Part shown: piece by piece, positions 9,455-18,135 of the stretch | How the letters are laid out: the number at the start of each line of letters is the position of its first letter | How positions within the stretch are numbered: position 1 is the first letter of the stretch | From: Lachnospiraceae bacterium Zagget2 | GTDB lineage: Bacteria; Bacillota; Clostridia; Lachnospirales; Lachnospiraceae | Direction of reading: 5' to 3' | DNA: 64,000 bases | Assembly: GCA_001941045.1 (NCBI GenBank) | Contig: MSHD01000053.1 | Span: forward strand, 39,048 to 103,047 | Program-made: the position numbers and the translations under genes | Notes under the pieces: generated by a model | Seen by the model: only the letters and a program-made list of their open reading frames with translations | Database searches by the model: none | Told to the model about the DNA's origin: nothing

Positions 9455-10267
9455 TTACAATACATCTGCGAAGTGCACTTTGAGCCTGCGGAAGACCCTG
9501 CTGCCAAGCACCCACAACAGCACCGTCACGACCCAGAAGTAGAGATTCATCCAGCCAAGACTCGGGAGGCCGCCGGTCCGGAACAGCACTGCGCGATAGC
9601 CATAGACAATATAGCACAGCGGGTTCAGCTTCAGGATCTCCAGAACCGGATATTTCGCCAGCAGATCCTCCAGCGACCACATGATCGGGGTCATCCAGAT
9701 GCCGACCTGCAGAAAAATATTGATGATCTGGGTAAGGTCGCGGAAAAAGACGACCAGCGCGCTCGTCAGCATACAAAGCCCCGTCACAAAGATCAGAAGG
9801 CTCGCGCTGAAATAAATAATCCCCAGCGTATGCAGCCCCGGCAGATAACCGTAGAGCGCGAAGAGAAGCAGCATAAAAAGCACGAAAAACGCATGAATAA
9901 ACAGCGCCGCAATCGTCTTGACGAGCGGCAGAATATCGATGTTGAAGACAACCTTTTTCACCAGATAATTGTACTCGAGAAGCGCGTTCGTCCCATTGCT
10001 CAGAGCCTCTGAAAAATAAAACCATGGTACGATGCCGCTGACCAGCCAGAGCACAAAGGGCACACTGATGCCCTCCTTGAGCTGCGCTGTCGCGCTGTTA
10101 AGCCCGATCTGAAAGACGAACCAGTAGACAAGCACAATGATGACAGGCTGGACCATCGCCCAGAGAATACCAAAATAGGACCCGGCATAGCGGGTCTTGA
10201 AATCATTTTTTGCCAGCTTCCAGATCAGCCCTCGATTTTTCCAGAAATCCCGTATCATTTGGACCAT
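9455..10267 (-). CDS. wzm: Polysaccharide ABC exporter permease (Wzm/TagG-like)
   Basis: 270 residues with six predicted membrane segments and the ABC-2 family opening (FWKNRGLIWKLAKNDFKTRY, then GSYFGILWA), characteristic of O-antigen and teichoic acid exporters. It forms the channel for the glycan energised by the Wzt-like ATPase. Second gene of the operon, 11 bases after rmlC, with GGAG upstream. Confidence 0.93.
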   Translation of the reverse strand: MVQMIRDFWKNRGLIWKLAKNDFKTRYAGSYFGILWAMVQPVIIVLVYWFVFQIGLNSATAQLKEGISVPFVLWLVSGIVPWFYFSEALSNGTNALLEYNYLVKKVVFNIDILPLVKTIAALFIHAFFVLFMLLLFALYGYLPGLHTLGIIYFSASLLIFVTGLCMLTSALVVFFRDLTQIINIFLQVGIWMTPIMWSLEDLLAKYPVLEILKLNPLCYIVYGYRAVLFRTGGLPSLGWMNLYFWVVTVLLWVLGSRVFRRLKVHFADVL

Positions 10268-10278
10268 GCGGTCTCTCC

Positions 10279-10830
10279 TTACCTGTGCAGCGAGCTAAGT
10301 CTGCCCCATTTTTGATCTTTTTCAGAGATCGTAAGTTCCATACCCTCCGGGATCGGCCATTCCACCCCGATATCCGGATCGTTCCAGGCAATGCCGCCCT
10401 CATCGTTCGGATGATAAAAATCGGTACACTTGTACGCGAACTCTGCATAATCCGAGAGCACAAAAAAGCCGTGCGCAAAATTCTTCGGGATAAAGAACTG
10501 CTTCTTATTCTCCGCAGACAGCGTCACACCGAACCATTTTCCATAAGTGGCCGAACCTGGCCGCAGATCCACCGCCACGTCGAAGACCTCACCCGTCACG
10601 ACGCGCACCAGCTTGTCCTGCGGATACTGGATCTGAAAATGCAGGCCGCGCAGCACACCCTTTTTCGACGCGGACTGATTGTCCTGCACGAACTCCATGT
10701 CGATACCTGCCGCCGCGTAATCCTTATAATTATAGGTCTCCATGAAATAACCGCGTTCATCTCCGAACACGGTCGGCGTGATGATCTTCAGACCTTCGAT
10801 CTCACAGGTCTCTACTTTGATCTTTCCCAT
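10279..10830 (-). CDS. rmlC: dTDP-4-dehydrorhamnose 3,5-epimerase
   Basis: 183 residues, the usual size. Family signatures are GDERGYFMETYNYKDY, QDNQSASKKGVLRGLHFQ (with the catalytic His) and FAHGFFVLSD. It makes dTDP-4-keto-L-rhamnose, one step before dTDP-L-rhamnose. The other rml genes are not in this window, so they must be elsewhere. It is the first gene of the seven-gene polysaccharide operon, behind a clear promoter. Confidence 0.96.
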   Translation of the reverse strand: MGKIKVETCEIEGLKIITPTVFGDERGYFMETYNYKDYAAAGIDMEFVQDNQSASKKGVLRGLHFQIQYPQDKLVRVVTGEVFDVAVDLRPGSATYGKWFGVTLSAENKKQFFIPKNFAHGFFVLSDYAEFAYKCTDFYHPNDEGGIAWNDPDIGVEWPIPEGMELTISEKDQKWGRLSSLHR

Positions 10831-10863
10831 TTTGCTTTTCCTTCCTGTAATCTGTTAAATCGA

Positions 10864-10892
10864 ATTATACCATTTATGAGAAATGATTACAA
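10864..10892 (-). promoter_or_regulatory. Promoter of the polysaccharide operon
   Basis: On the minus strand TTGTAA (10887-10892), a 17-base spacer, then TATAAT (10864-10869). Transcription should begin near 10857, giving a short leader to rmlC. The -35 box nearly touches the stop codon of the CotH-family gene at 10896. Confidence 0.8.
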
Positions 10893-10895
10893 GCG

Positions 10896-13199
10896 CTACG
10901 GCAGCGCCACTGCCTTCCCTTCCTCCGTCACGCCGTAGAATACACCGTCTTCCTCATAGAAGTAACTGTACCCGCTGTCGTACAGCGACAGCGCCCTCGT
11001 CAGGAAATCCTTGCGTGCGGTGTAGATCGTCCGGATCGTCTCTACCTTCTTTTCAAAATTGCGCCCCGTCCAGCGGCTCTCATCAATCTCTGCGTCCGCC
11101 GCGTAAGCCGCAAGATACCAGTCAAGCGGATGGATGCCGTCTGTATCCTCATTCTCAGACTCCCCCAGCGCCTTCTCAATGGCGGGGAGAAACTTCTCCG
11201 TCCACTCCTGATAAACCATTTCCGCAAAATCCTCATGGCTGTAGAGCTGCGTCCAGTAACCCTCCGGCTGCAGCGAGCTCTGGCTGGCGAACCAGCTCCA
11301 GGTATAATCGCGGCTTGCCACCAGCGAATGTTCCGCATCCCATTCCCAGACCGCGTGCAGCAGCCCGCCCCCAGTTTCATCCGAATCTTTATAGAAATAA
11401 ACACTGGAATTGACACTGTTTTCCATGTTCAGCTCGTAGAGCAGCCACTGGTCCGCGAAGGATTCGAGATCAATGTATTCCGTGTAATACTTTCCTTTTT
11501 CATTATAGCCGTCCTCTGAAAACAGCGCATCCTCAAAATCCTGCCAGAATTCCGCAATATAATCCACCTCTTCCCTGGAAGCCGCAGTGATATTGCTCAG
11601 CACAAAGCGGATCAGCCGCTCGCTCACGAAATTGCTGTCGGTCGGATCATAATCCACATTGTCCATCTCCAGAATGTAGCCGCCCGTCACATCCTCAGGA
11701 GAATTCCTGAGATTGTACCAGGTACGCGCGGCATAGCTGTCCTCATCGTACCAGGTCTCCATCTCGTAAGTCTCCAGATCTTTACTGTTCACCTTCTGCG
11801 TCTCTGCCTCCAGATCCTTAAGATCAAAGCGTTCAGCCCCGACCTCAATCTTCCCGGCCAGAAGATACATGCCCAGATACTCGCCCTCCACATACAAGTG
11901 CACGAACTCAGACTCCGGCGCATAATCCATCCCGATCTCCTGTATCAGATCATGCGTCACCTTATAGACCGCCAGGGAATTGTCCCGATAACCGGCCAGC
12001 AGTACATAATTCTGAGAAGAACCGATACCGAGCAGATCCTGCTCCTCGGTGAATTTCAGCCCATAACTTTTCTTCGCAGCCCTCCAGGAATCGTTTCCGC
12101 GCCCTTTGATCCTCGACAAAGCTCCCTCTGAAAGAATCGTCCCGTCTGAACCGAGCAGCAGGAAAGTGCCGCTCGCTGTATTTTGCTTATCCTCGTTCAG
12201 CCAGCTGATATCCGCGCCGTCACTCAGATCCAGCATCAGCACCGACACCTCCGACGTCTCCAGAATCTCCACCGAATACTCGATGGTGTCATGCGAAAAG
12301 GAAAGCGCTGCGCCATCTCCTCCATACTCCTGTGTAAGCGTGTCTCCCGATGCAAATGTCACATCAATACTCAGCCCCTGCTGTGCATAACCCGCCGGAA
12401 GCACGAAACACCATGCATCTTCCGTCTCAGAATAGTAGCCCTGCAGCGTGGTTCTCTGCAGATCAATCGAAATCACAAGCTCCATGGAGTCGATCGTGTC
12501 CGCCTGCCTCTGTGTGAGGGAAGGACCGTCGTCCGTCGCTTCCCAGAAATACCAGGCGTCCGCGCCATAGGATCCCCCGAGCCCGCCGAGTCCCTGATTC
12601 AGCGTTTCTGCATCAGCCTGCTCCTGCGCGAGCGTCCAGCAGCAGTTGTACAGCTGAAAATTATTCTGTCCGACAATTCCGTCTGTCGTGCTGCCGAAAA
12701 TCTCAGCGCTGCTCGCACAGTTTACAATATAACCGCCCAGACTGAGCGTCGACGCAATAGCGCCGCAGAGCTCCCCTGTGACGCTGCCGCCCTCCACTTC
12801 CAGATTGCAGACAACGCCTTCCAGATTGCGGAAAAGGCCGGCCGTGGATGTCCCCTCCAGCACCATATTTTTCAGATGATGCCCGTTTCCGTCAAAGGTT
12901 CCCTCGAAATGAATCTCCGAATCCTCTTCACTTCCGCAGATCAGTTCCCTCGTCACGCCTGCAAAATCGAGGTCTGCGCACAGTTCCACATACTCGCCCT
13001 TATAAGTATTTCCGCTGTTGACCGACGAGACAAAGTCAAGATAATCGTCAACCGTGTAAATCTCCAGCACCAGCCCGCCTGCATTCTCTTCCGCAATGAC
13101 AGAGCCTGCATTCTTCATCACCAGAAGCTGCACCAGAAGCAGCGCTCCTGCAAAAAATGCCGCCGCAACCGCGATCCGTTTTTCGTTTCTGTTTACCAT
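10896..13199 (-). CDS. CotH-kinase-family surface protein
   Basis: About 767 residues. An N-terminal membrane segment (AVAAAFFAGALLLVQLLVM) is followed by a beta-rich, GLUG-like repeat region (about residues 60-190) and a spacer. The CotH-type domain has KGRGNDSWRAAKKSYGLKF (about residue 365) and VWEWDAEHS (about residue 618), matching the conserved substrate and metal residues of the atypical CotH protein kinases. The domain lies outside the cell, so it may phosphorylate surface proteins. ATG at 13199 is preferred to an in-frame TTG at 13235, because the TTG forms part of a promoter. No Shine-Dalgarno site is visible. Confidence 0.85.
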   Translation of the reverse strand: MVNRNEKRIAVAAAFFAGALLLVQLLVMKNAGSVIAEENAGGLVLEIYTVDDYLDFVSSVNSGNTYKGEYVELCADLDFAGVTRELICGSEEDSEIHFEGTFDGNGHHLKNMVLEGTSTAGLFRNLEGVVCNLEVEGGSVTGELCGAIASTLSLGGYIVNCASSAEIFGSTTDGIVGQNNFQLYNCCWTLAQEQADAETLNQGLGGLGGSYGADAWYFWEATDDGPSLTQRQADTIDSMELVISIDLQRTTLQGYYSETEDAWCFVLPAGYAQQGLSIDVTFASGDTLTQEYGGDGAALSFSHDTIEYSVEILETSEVSVLMLDLSDGADISWLNEDKQNTASGTFLLLGSDGTILSEGALSRIKGRGNDSWRAAKKSYGLKFTEEQDLLGIGSSQNYVLLAGYRDNSLAVYKVTHDLIQEIGMDYAPESEFVHLYVEGEYLGMYLLAGKIEVGAERFDLKDLEAETQKVNSKDLETYEMETWYDEDSYAARTWYNLRNSPEDVTGGYILEMDNVDYDPTDSNFVSERLIRFVLSNITAASREEVDYIAEFWQDFEDALFSEDGYNEKGKYYTEYIDLESFADQWLLYELNMENSVNSSVYFYKDSDETGGGLLHAVWEWDAEHSLVASRDYTWSWFASQSSLQPEGYWTQLYSHEDFAEMVYQEWTEKFLPAIEKALGESENEDTDGIHPLDWYLAAYAADAEIDESRWTGRNFEKKVETIRTIYTARKDFLTRALSLYDSGYSYFYEEDGVFYGVTEEGKAVALP

Positions 13200-13206
13200 A
13201 ATCTGT

Positions 13207-13235
13207 ATTATAACCCGGCTTTGCCGGTTTCGCAA
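13207..13235 (-). promoter_or_regulatory. Promoter placed directly before the CotH-family start codon
   Basis: Minus strand TTGCGA (13230-13235), 17 bases, TATAAT (13207-13212). Only seven bases lie between TATAAT and the ATG at 13199, so the mRNA would be leaderless or nearly so. The spacer contains the inverted repeat AACCGGC-AAA-GCCGGGTT. Confidence 0.65.
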
Positions 13236-13253
13236 CTGACCGCGAAGGCCTCG

Positions 13254-13282
13254 TTTACTTTTTTATTTCCTCATGATACAAT
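13254..13282 (+). promoter_or_regulatory. Promoter of the GT-C glycosyltransferase gene
   Basis: TTTACT (13254-13259), 17 bases, TACAAT (13277-13282) preceded by TG one base before (extended -10). It is divergent from the CotH-family promoter, with about 20 bases between the two -35 boxes. Confidence 0.65.
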
Positions 13283-13302
13283 GAGCGGGTGAGGTGCGGC
13301 TT

Positions 13303-14811
13303 ATGCGGCGTTTTTATGAGGGTCTGATCGGACTGACAGAAAAATTTTACTGGATTTTCTTTGCACTGCTGTGCACGCTGTGTGCATTCCTGTGTTTCCG
13401 CTGTCTTGGCGTCGGCGTGATCGACTCCTGGGATGAGGCGCGGCACGGCGTCTCCGCCTACGAGATGCTGCAGAATGGGAATTTTCTTGTGAATACCTGG
13501 TGTGGCGAGGCCGATTACTGGAATGTCAAGCCTCCGCTCTCATTTCTGACTGTCGCAGCGGGTTTCGTACTGTTCGGCTACAATGCCGTGGGACTGCGTT
13601 TTTTTTCCGCGCTCTTCTATCTTATCACAACCGCTGTCTCCGGACTTTTTGCCCGGCGTTACGGAAAGCTAACTTCGCTTCTGACCATGATTTTCCTCTG
13701 CGCCAATTATTTCCCGTTCAAGGCGCATCTGGTGCGCTCCGGGGATGCGGACAGCCTCTACCTTCTGCTGTTTACGCTCGCGATGCTTGCAATGCTGAAA
13801 ATCCGGGAAAATCAGCGCTGGATCTACGCCTGCGGCCTTTGTTTTTCCCTCGCTTTTCTGACCAAAAGCTTCCACGCACTCATGATCGCCGCGATCGGCG
13901 GCCTCTTTCTCCTGCTGAGCGGTGAGTTGAAGCGGATTCCCTGGAAGCGCATGCTGCTTTTTCTTGCCTGCGCGCTGCCCCCGATTCTGGTCTGGGCAGC
14001 GCTTCGCTTTCGCTATGACGGATTTGCGTTCTTCCGGCAGATGGTCGAAACCGACCTGCTCGGCCGGACGGCATCGGAGGGCATCGAAGGGCACGGTGCG
14101 TCCTTCCCCTACTACCTGACATCCATTTTCTGGAATTTCGATCATATTTACGGATTCTTAAGCGTGATCGTACTGCTCGGGCTCTTCTGCCTGTGGGTGC
14201 GCTTTCTACGAAAGAAGGACACACCGTCTGGCAGTCAGGATCTGATCGGTCTGCTGCTCTGGCTTTTGGTACCTCTCTTCGGTTTTTCTCTCGTATCGAC
14301 AAAACTCATGTGGTACGTCTACCCCTGCATTGTCCCGCTTTGCATGCTTGCGGCAATTTTTCTGGCGCACTTCTTTACTTCTGTAAAGGCGCCGGGCGGC
14401 CTGCTGCTCGCTGCCGCACTGCTCTTCGGAGCCGGGAGCGTCTGTTTTGTCTGGGAGAATTACACGGACAATGTGCGCGGTGCACGCTCCAATGATCTGC
14501 AGACCTTCGTTATCGAACAGTTTGACCGGGACAGCGCGCTCGCCGGATCGACGGTCTATCTCGACGCCTACGACCCCTTCCTCTACGCCAATACGACTGA
14601 ATGGGAACAGAACATGCGCCTGCTCGCTCTGCTGGAAGGGGATCTCGACTGTGCGGACGGCGGCGCTGACGCGTTTTTCGCTTCTGAGGATGATGCGCTG
14701 CTGATCCTCTCCGTTCCCTTCCTTGCAGACTATCCGGAACTTGAGAACTATGAGGTCCTCGCAGACAACGGTCAGTATCTTTTAATTCAAAAAATTTCTT
14801 TACAACACTGA
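13303..14811 (+). CDS. GT-C (ArnT/PMT-like) membrane glycosyltransferase
   Basis: 502 residues with about eleven hydrophobic segments. The first outside loop carries the acidic catalytic motif DSWDEARHG (about residue 42), and KPPLSFLTVAAGFVLFG is typical of GT39/ArnT-like enzymes, which use polyprenyl-phosphate sugars on the outer face of the membrane. The start at 13303 has GAGGTG six bases upstream; the in-frame GTG at 13294 overlaps that site. It probably adds a sugar to a surface glycan, lipid or protein and fits the neighbouring polysaccharide locus. Confidence 0.88.
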   Translation: MRRFYEGLIGLTEKFYWIFFALLCTLCAFLCFRCLGVGVIDSWDEARHGVSAYEMLQNGNFLVNTWCGEADYWNVKPPLSFLTVAAGFVLFGYNAVGLRFFSALFYLITTAVSGLFARRYGKLTSLLTMIFLCANYFPFKAHLVRSGDADSLYLLLFTLAMLAMLKIRENQRWIYACGLCFSLAFLTKSFHALMIAAIGGLFLLLSGELKRIPWKRMLLFLACALPPILVWAALRFRYDGFAFFRQMVETDLLGRTASEGIEGHGASFPYYLTSIFWNFDHIYGFLSVIVLLGLFCLWVRFLRKKDTPSGSQDLIGLLLWLLVPLFGFSLVSTKLMWYVYPCIVPLCMLAAIFLAHFFTSVKAPGGLLLAAALLFGAGSVCFVWENYTDNVRGARSNDLQTFVIEQFDRDSALAGSTVYLDAYDPFLYANTTEWEQNMRLLALLEGDLDCADGGADAFFASEDDALLILSVPFLADYPELENYEVLADNGQYLLIQKISLQH

Positions 14812-14827
14812 TTTTCTGTGCTAGAAT
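14799..14827 (+). promoter_or_regulatory. Promoter of the AGCS symporter transcript
   Basis: TTTACA (14799-14804), 17 bases, TAGAAT (14822-14827). It overlaps the stop codon of the GT-C gene and yields a leader of roughly 118 bases. Confidence 0.7.
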
Positions 14828-14844
14828 AATCAAAGATTTTTGTT

Positions 14845-14918
14845 CCGGCAAAAAAATAATGAAATTTTTACAGCTTCGCAGGTGAGGCAGTTGCCTCTGC
14901 CTGCATTTTTTTTGCCGG
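14845..14918 (+). promoter_or_regulatory. Structured leader with terminator/anti-terminator options
   Basis: A terminator-like hairpin (GCAGG 14878-14882 with CCTGC 14900-14904, inner stem GAGGCA/TGCCTC) is followed by eight Ts (14906-14913). CCGGCAAAAAAA (14845-14856) can pair over 12 bases with the T run plus GCCGG (14907-14918). The T tract is thus either free, which favours termination, or held in an outer stem. No known riboswitch consensus was recognised. It precedes the AGCS symporter start by 33 bases. Confidence 0.55.
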
Positions 14919-14951
14919 AGCGGAATACAACAAACATGAGGAGGAAACGTT

Positions 14952-16439
14952 ATGTTAGAAGTCGTCACAAACGTAAACAACTTTGTCAACAATATTGTCT
15001 GGGGCTGGCCCGCCCTGATTCTGCTGGCCTTTGTGGGCGTGCTGATGACCTGCCTTACAAAGGTCTTTCAGCTCAGCCATATCGGGCACTGGATGAAGAT
15101 GACGATCGGCGCCATCTTCAGCGACAAGGATGTGGTCGGACACACCAAAGACAAGTCCATCTCTCAGTTCCAGTCGCTCTGCACCGCTCTGGCGGCGACT
15201 GTCGGCACCGGTAATATCGTCGGCGTCGCGGGTGCGATCATCGTCGGCGGTCCCGGAGCCGTATTCTGGATGTGGCTGATTGCATTTTTCGGTATGATGA
15301 CCAACTATTCAGAGAATGTACTCGGCATCTATTACCGCAGAAAGAATCACGCCGGTGAATGGTCCGGAGGCGCGATGTATTACCTTCGGGACGGCCTCGG
15401 CGCAAAGAAGGGATGCAAGGGCATCGGCATGGTACTGGCTGTACTGTTCTCGATTTTCTGCTTCCTGGCATCCTTCGGCATCGGCAATATGACGCAGGTG
15501 AACTCCATCTCCGGCAACATGGAATCCGTATTCGGCGTGCCGACCTGGATCACCGGTATCGTCGTGCTGATCGTGGCAGGACTCGTCATCGTCGGCGGCC
15601 TGAAGCGTATCGCCTCCGTTACGGAGAAGATCGTTCCCTTCATGGTTATCCTCTACATCGTCGGCAGCATTGTCATTCTGATCACCAATGCCTCGCAGAT
15701 CGGCGCGGTCTTCGGCGCGATCTTCGCGGGCGCTTTCGCAGCGAAAGCAGCGGGCGGCGGTATCGTCGGCTATGGCATCAAGCTTGCGATTGAGCAGGGC
15801 ATGAAGCGCGGCGTCTTCTCAAATGAAGCCGGTCTCGGCTCCTCCGTCATGGTCCACTCGAACTCCAACGTCAGCGAGCCGGTCCGCCAGGGTATGTGGG
15901 GTATCTTTGAGGTCTTCGCGGACACGATCATCGTCTGCACGCTGACCGCCTTTAACGTGCTCTCTTCCGGCCTGGTTGACCTCTCAACCGGCGAGACAGC
16001 AGCCGAATACGGCGGAATCGCCCTGACGAAGGCAAACATCGTGGCCACCGTCTTCTCCATACATTTCGGACAGATCGGCGCGGCCTTCGTGGCCATCGCG
16101 ATCATGCTGTTCGCCTTCTCGACCGTGCTCGGCTGGAGCCATTACGGCACGAAGGCCTGTGAATTCCTTTTCGGCGAGAAATATACGATCATCTACCGCG
16201 TGATCTTCGTCGTCGCAATCTTCGGCGGCGCGGTCATGAGCGACAACCTGGCCTGGGATCTGGCCGACACCTTCAACGGTCTGATGATGATCCCCAACCT
16301 GATCGGCGTCCTGGTGCTGTCGCCTCAGGTATACGCAATCACGAAGAATTATGTAGATCGCGTGCTGAAGGGCAAGGACGAGAAGCCCATGCTCTCCGCC
16401 TTCCCGGATGTACAGGCAGAACAGGAGAAAAATCTGTAA
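14952..16439 (+). CDS. Sodium:alanine/glycine symporter (AGCS family)
   Basis: 495 residues, the usual length, with about ten membrane segments. Family signatures are TVGTGNIVGVAGAIIVGGPG near residue 85, WMWLIAFFGMMTNYSENVLG and FSNEAGLGSSVMVHS. AGCS proteins import small neutral amino acids (alanine, glycine, sometimes glutamine) with sodium. GAGGAGG lies eight bases before the ATG. It is a single-gene unit with a structured leader and a strong terminator. Confidence 0.95.
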   Translation: MLEVVTNVNNFVNNIVWGWPALILLAFVGVLMTCLTKVFQLSHIGHWMKMTIGAIFSDKDVVGHTKDKSISQFQSLCTALAATVGTGNIVGVAGAIIVGGPGAVFWMWLIAFFGMMTNYSENVLGIYYRRKNHAGEWSGGAMYYLRDGLGAKKGCKGIGMVLAVLFSIFCFLASFGIGNMTQVNSISGNMESVFGVPTWITGIVVLIVAGLVIVGGLKRIASVTEKIVPFMVILYIVGSIVILITNASQIGAVFGAIFAGAFAAKAAGGGIVGYGIKLAIEQGMKRGVFSNEAGLGSSVMVHSNSNVSEPVRQGMWGIFEVFADTIIVCTLTAFNVLSSGLVDLSTGETAAEYGGIALTKANIVATVFSIHFGQIGAAFVAIAIMLFAFSTVLGWSHYGTKACEFLFGEKYTIIYRVIFVVAIFGGAVMSDNLAWDLADTFNGLMMIPNLIGVLVLSPQVYAITKNYVDRVLKGKDEKPMLSAFPDVQAEQEKNL

Positions 16440-16453
16440 ATAATACGGCAATC

Positions 16454-16490
16454 AGAAAACCTGCCCCGCAAAGGGACAGGTTTTCTTTTT
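16454..16490 (+). terminator. Terminator of the AGCS symporter gene
   Basis: AGAAAACCTG (16454-16463) pairs with CAGGTTTTCT (16476-16485, with the flanking CCC/GGG extending the stem), followed by TTTTT. Confidence 0.9.
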
Positions 16491-16505
16491 GTCTCGGGCG
16501 CCATC

Positions 16506-16823
16506 TCAGCACTCACATTTGAAAGTTGCGCACTCCGTCTGCCGGCATTCGCAGGCATTCGAACCTGCTACCTGTATCTGATCCGCATGACATTTGCAGG
16601 CGTCGTTGTAACAGCAGGTCGTCGCGTCGCAGGACACCTCGGTGGGCTTGGTCGGAATGTCGTCCGCGTTGCGCGTTCCGTCGTATTTCCGCTCGCGAAA
16701 GCTCTCACAGCAGGTCTCATCGGTCACCTTTGCATTCCGGCCGCCGACATGAATATTGTCCTTGCAGCAGGAATTCTCGCTGTTGTAGGTGCAGTTTACC
16801 ACAGAACAATCCAATCTGGTCAT
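16506..16823 (-). CDS. DUF1540 Cys-rich protein with two repeats
   Basis: 105 residues from the ATG at 16823, which follows AAGGAGGG; a longer frame from 16841 merely includes the ribosome site. Two DUF1540 units are visible: CSVVNCTYNSENSCCKDNIHV near the start and CDATTCCYNDACKCHADQIQV in the second half, each followed by a C-rich ending (TCCESF, CATFKCEC). The spacing suggests metal binding. The function is unknown; DUF1540 proteins are common in Clostridia. Confidence 0.88.
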   Translation of the reverse strand: MTRLDCSVVNCTYNSENSCCKDNIHVGGRNAKVTDETCCESFRERKYDGTRNADDIPTKPTEVSCDATTCCYNDACKCHADQIQVAGSNACECRQTECATFKCEC

Positions 16824-16891
16824 AAAAAATCCCTCCTTCATATGATTACTGTCTTAGTATCTGAAAGAGGGGTAAAAACTATTCAAAAATT

Positions 16892-18109
16892 TTACGCAAA
16901 CTGGTTCTGATCGACTGGTTTCGGACTGACATTAAATACCAGTGTAAGAATGATCACGATCACATAGAGCACGCTGCTCAGGAAGTACGCACATTCCACA
17001 TCAGTCCGGAACATACTGCCGAATAAAGACTGTGCCAGTACAATATAGTAACTGGACAGAAAATTGGCACACTGGGTCGAGATCATCAAAACCGACGTTG
17101 CCAGGGCAATCGTCTCCTTGCTGGTGGACTGGCCGCAATAGGTCGCGCTCAAAGAAGACACCAGGATCGTGCCGATGCCGCTGACCAGAGCCGCGATACA
17201 GATCATAGCCAGGTTCTGTCCTGCCAGACAGCCAAAGATCCCGAGCCCCTGGACGAAAAGTGCGACCGGCATACTGAAGCGTTTCAGTACAGAGACAAAT
17301 TTCCCGAGAATCAGACCCGTGAGAATTCCTCCCGCCTGGCAGATTGTCAGGATCAAGGCCACAGTTGTGGAATCGCCCAACCCCCTATCGGCCACCAGTG
17401 TGGACATACCGGTCATCACCGGCACGGCGGTGATCATCACGAAAAAGTTGATGCCCACATAGAGAAATACACGTTTCCCCAGTTTCCCTTTCTCCGCTTT
17501 CGTCTCCGTGACTTCCTGCTTTGCTGAAAGCTCCGGATTAATTTGCGCCGGTTCCTTAAGCCGCCGGACAAAAATCAGCACCACCAGCCCGGAGGCGTAG
17601 GGCCAGAAGGCGTAGGGCCAGTAAATATCCGCCAGCGTGCCGCTCGCCATCTGCAGAATCGCAGCTCCCAGATTCGTACAGACAGCTCCCCAGCCGACGA
17701 CCTTCGCCTGCATACTGACGGGCTGGGTGGAAAGGACATACGCATTACAGGTACTGAACGCGCCCAGGCTCATACCGAAGATTGCCCGGAACACAAGAAT
17801 CAAGCCCAGACTGTCATGAAACAGAGCCGGTCCTACACCGCCGATGACGAAGGCCATCACCCCGAACAGATAGAGCGTTCGATACCTTAGACGCTTCCCA
17901 AGGGTAGCGCCGGCAATCAGGCCGATCCCCATACCGGTCAGATTGGGCAGTGTAGATACCATGCGAACCGTCGCCGCACCGACGGTCGGAAATGCTTCAA
18001 TTATTTTCTGAAGAACAGAATTGACTGCATTGCCGCCGGACGTCAGAAAAAAAATCCCCAAAATGATCAGCCCGGAACGATTTATCTGTGTTCGTTTTTC
18101 ATTTCCCAT
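16892..18109 (-). CDS. Major facilitator superfamily transporter
   Basis: 405 residues, twelve hydrophobic segments, with a charged central loop (KQEVTETKAEKGKLGKR) splitting two six-helix halves. GATLGKRLRYR fits the MFS loop 2-3 motif. The substrate is unknown. As the last gene of the dehydrogenase train (27 bases after a zinc dehydrogenase), it probably moves a substrate or product of that pathway. Confidence 0.85.
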   Translation of the reverse strand: MGNEKRTQINRSGLIILGIFFLTSGGNAVNSVLQKIIEAFPTVGAATVRMVSTLPNLTGMGIGLIAGATLGKRLRYRTLYLFGVMAFVIGGVGPALFHDSLGLILVFRAIFGMSLGAFSTCNAYVLSTQPVSMQAKVVGWGAVCTNLGAAILQMASGTLADIYWPYAFWPYASGLVVLIFVRRLKEPAQINPELSAKQEVTETKAEKGKLGKRVFLYVGINFFVMITAVPVMTGMSTLVADRGLGDSTTVALILTICQAGGILTGLILGKFVSVLKRFSMPVALFVQGLGIFGCLAGQNLAMICIAALVSGIGTILVSSLSATYCGQSTSKETIALATSVLMISTQCANFLSSYYIVLAQSLFGSMFRTDVECAYFLSSVLYVIVIILTLVFNVSPKPVDQNQFA

Positions 18110-18135
18110 AATTTCTCATCCTTCCGCAAGGAAAA

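Noticed and set aside
14834..14951. A glycine riboswitch or T-box in the AGCS leader
   Set aside because: Neither the tandem glycine aptamer core nor the T-box sequence and specifier loop could be found.
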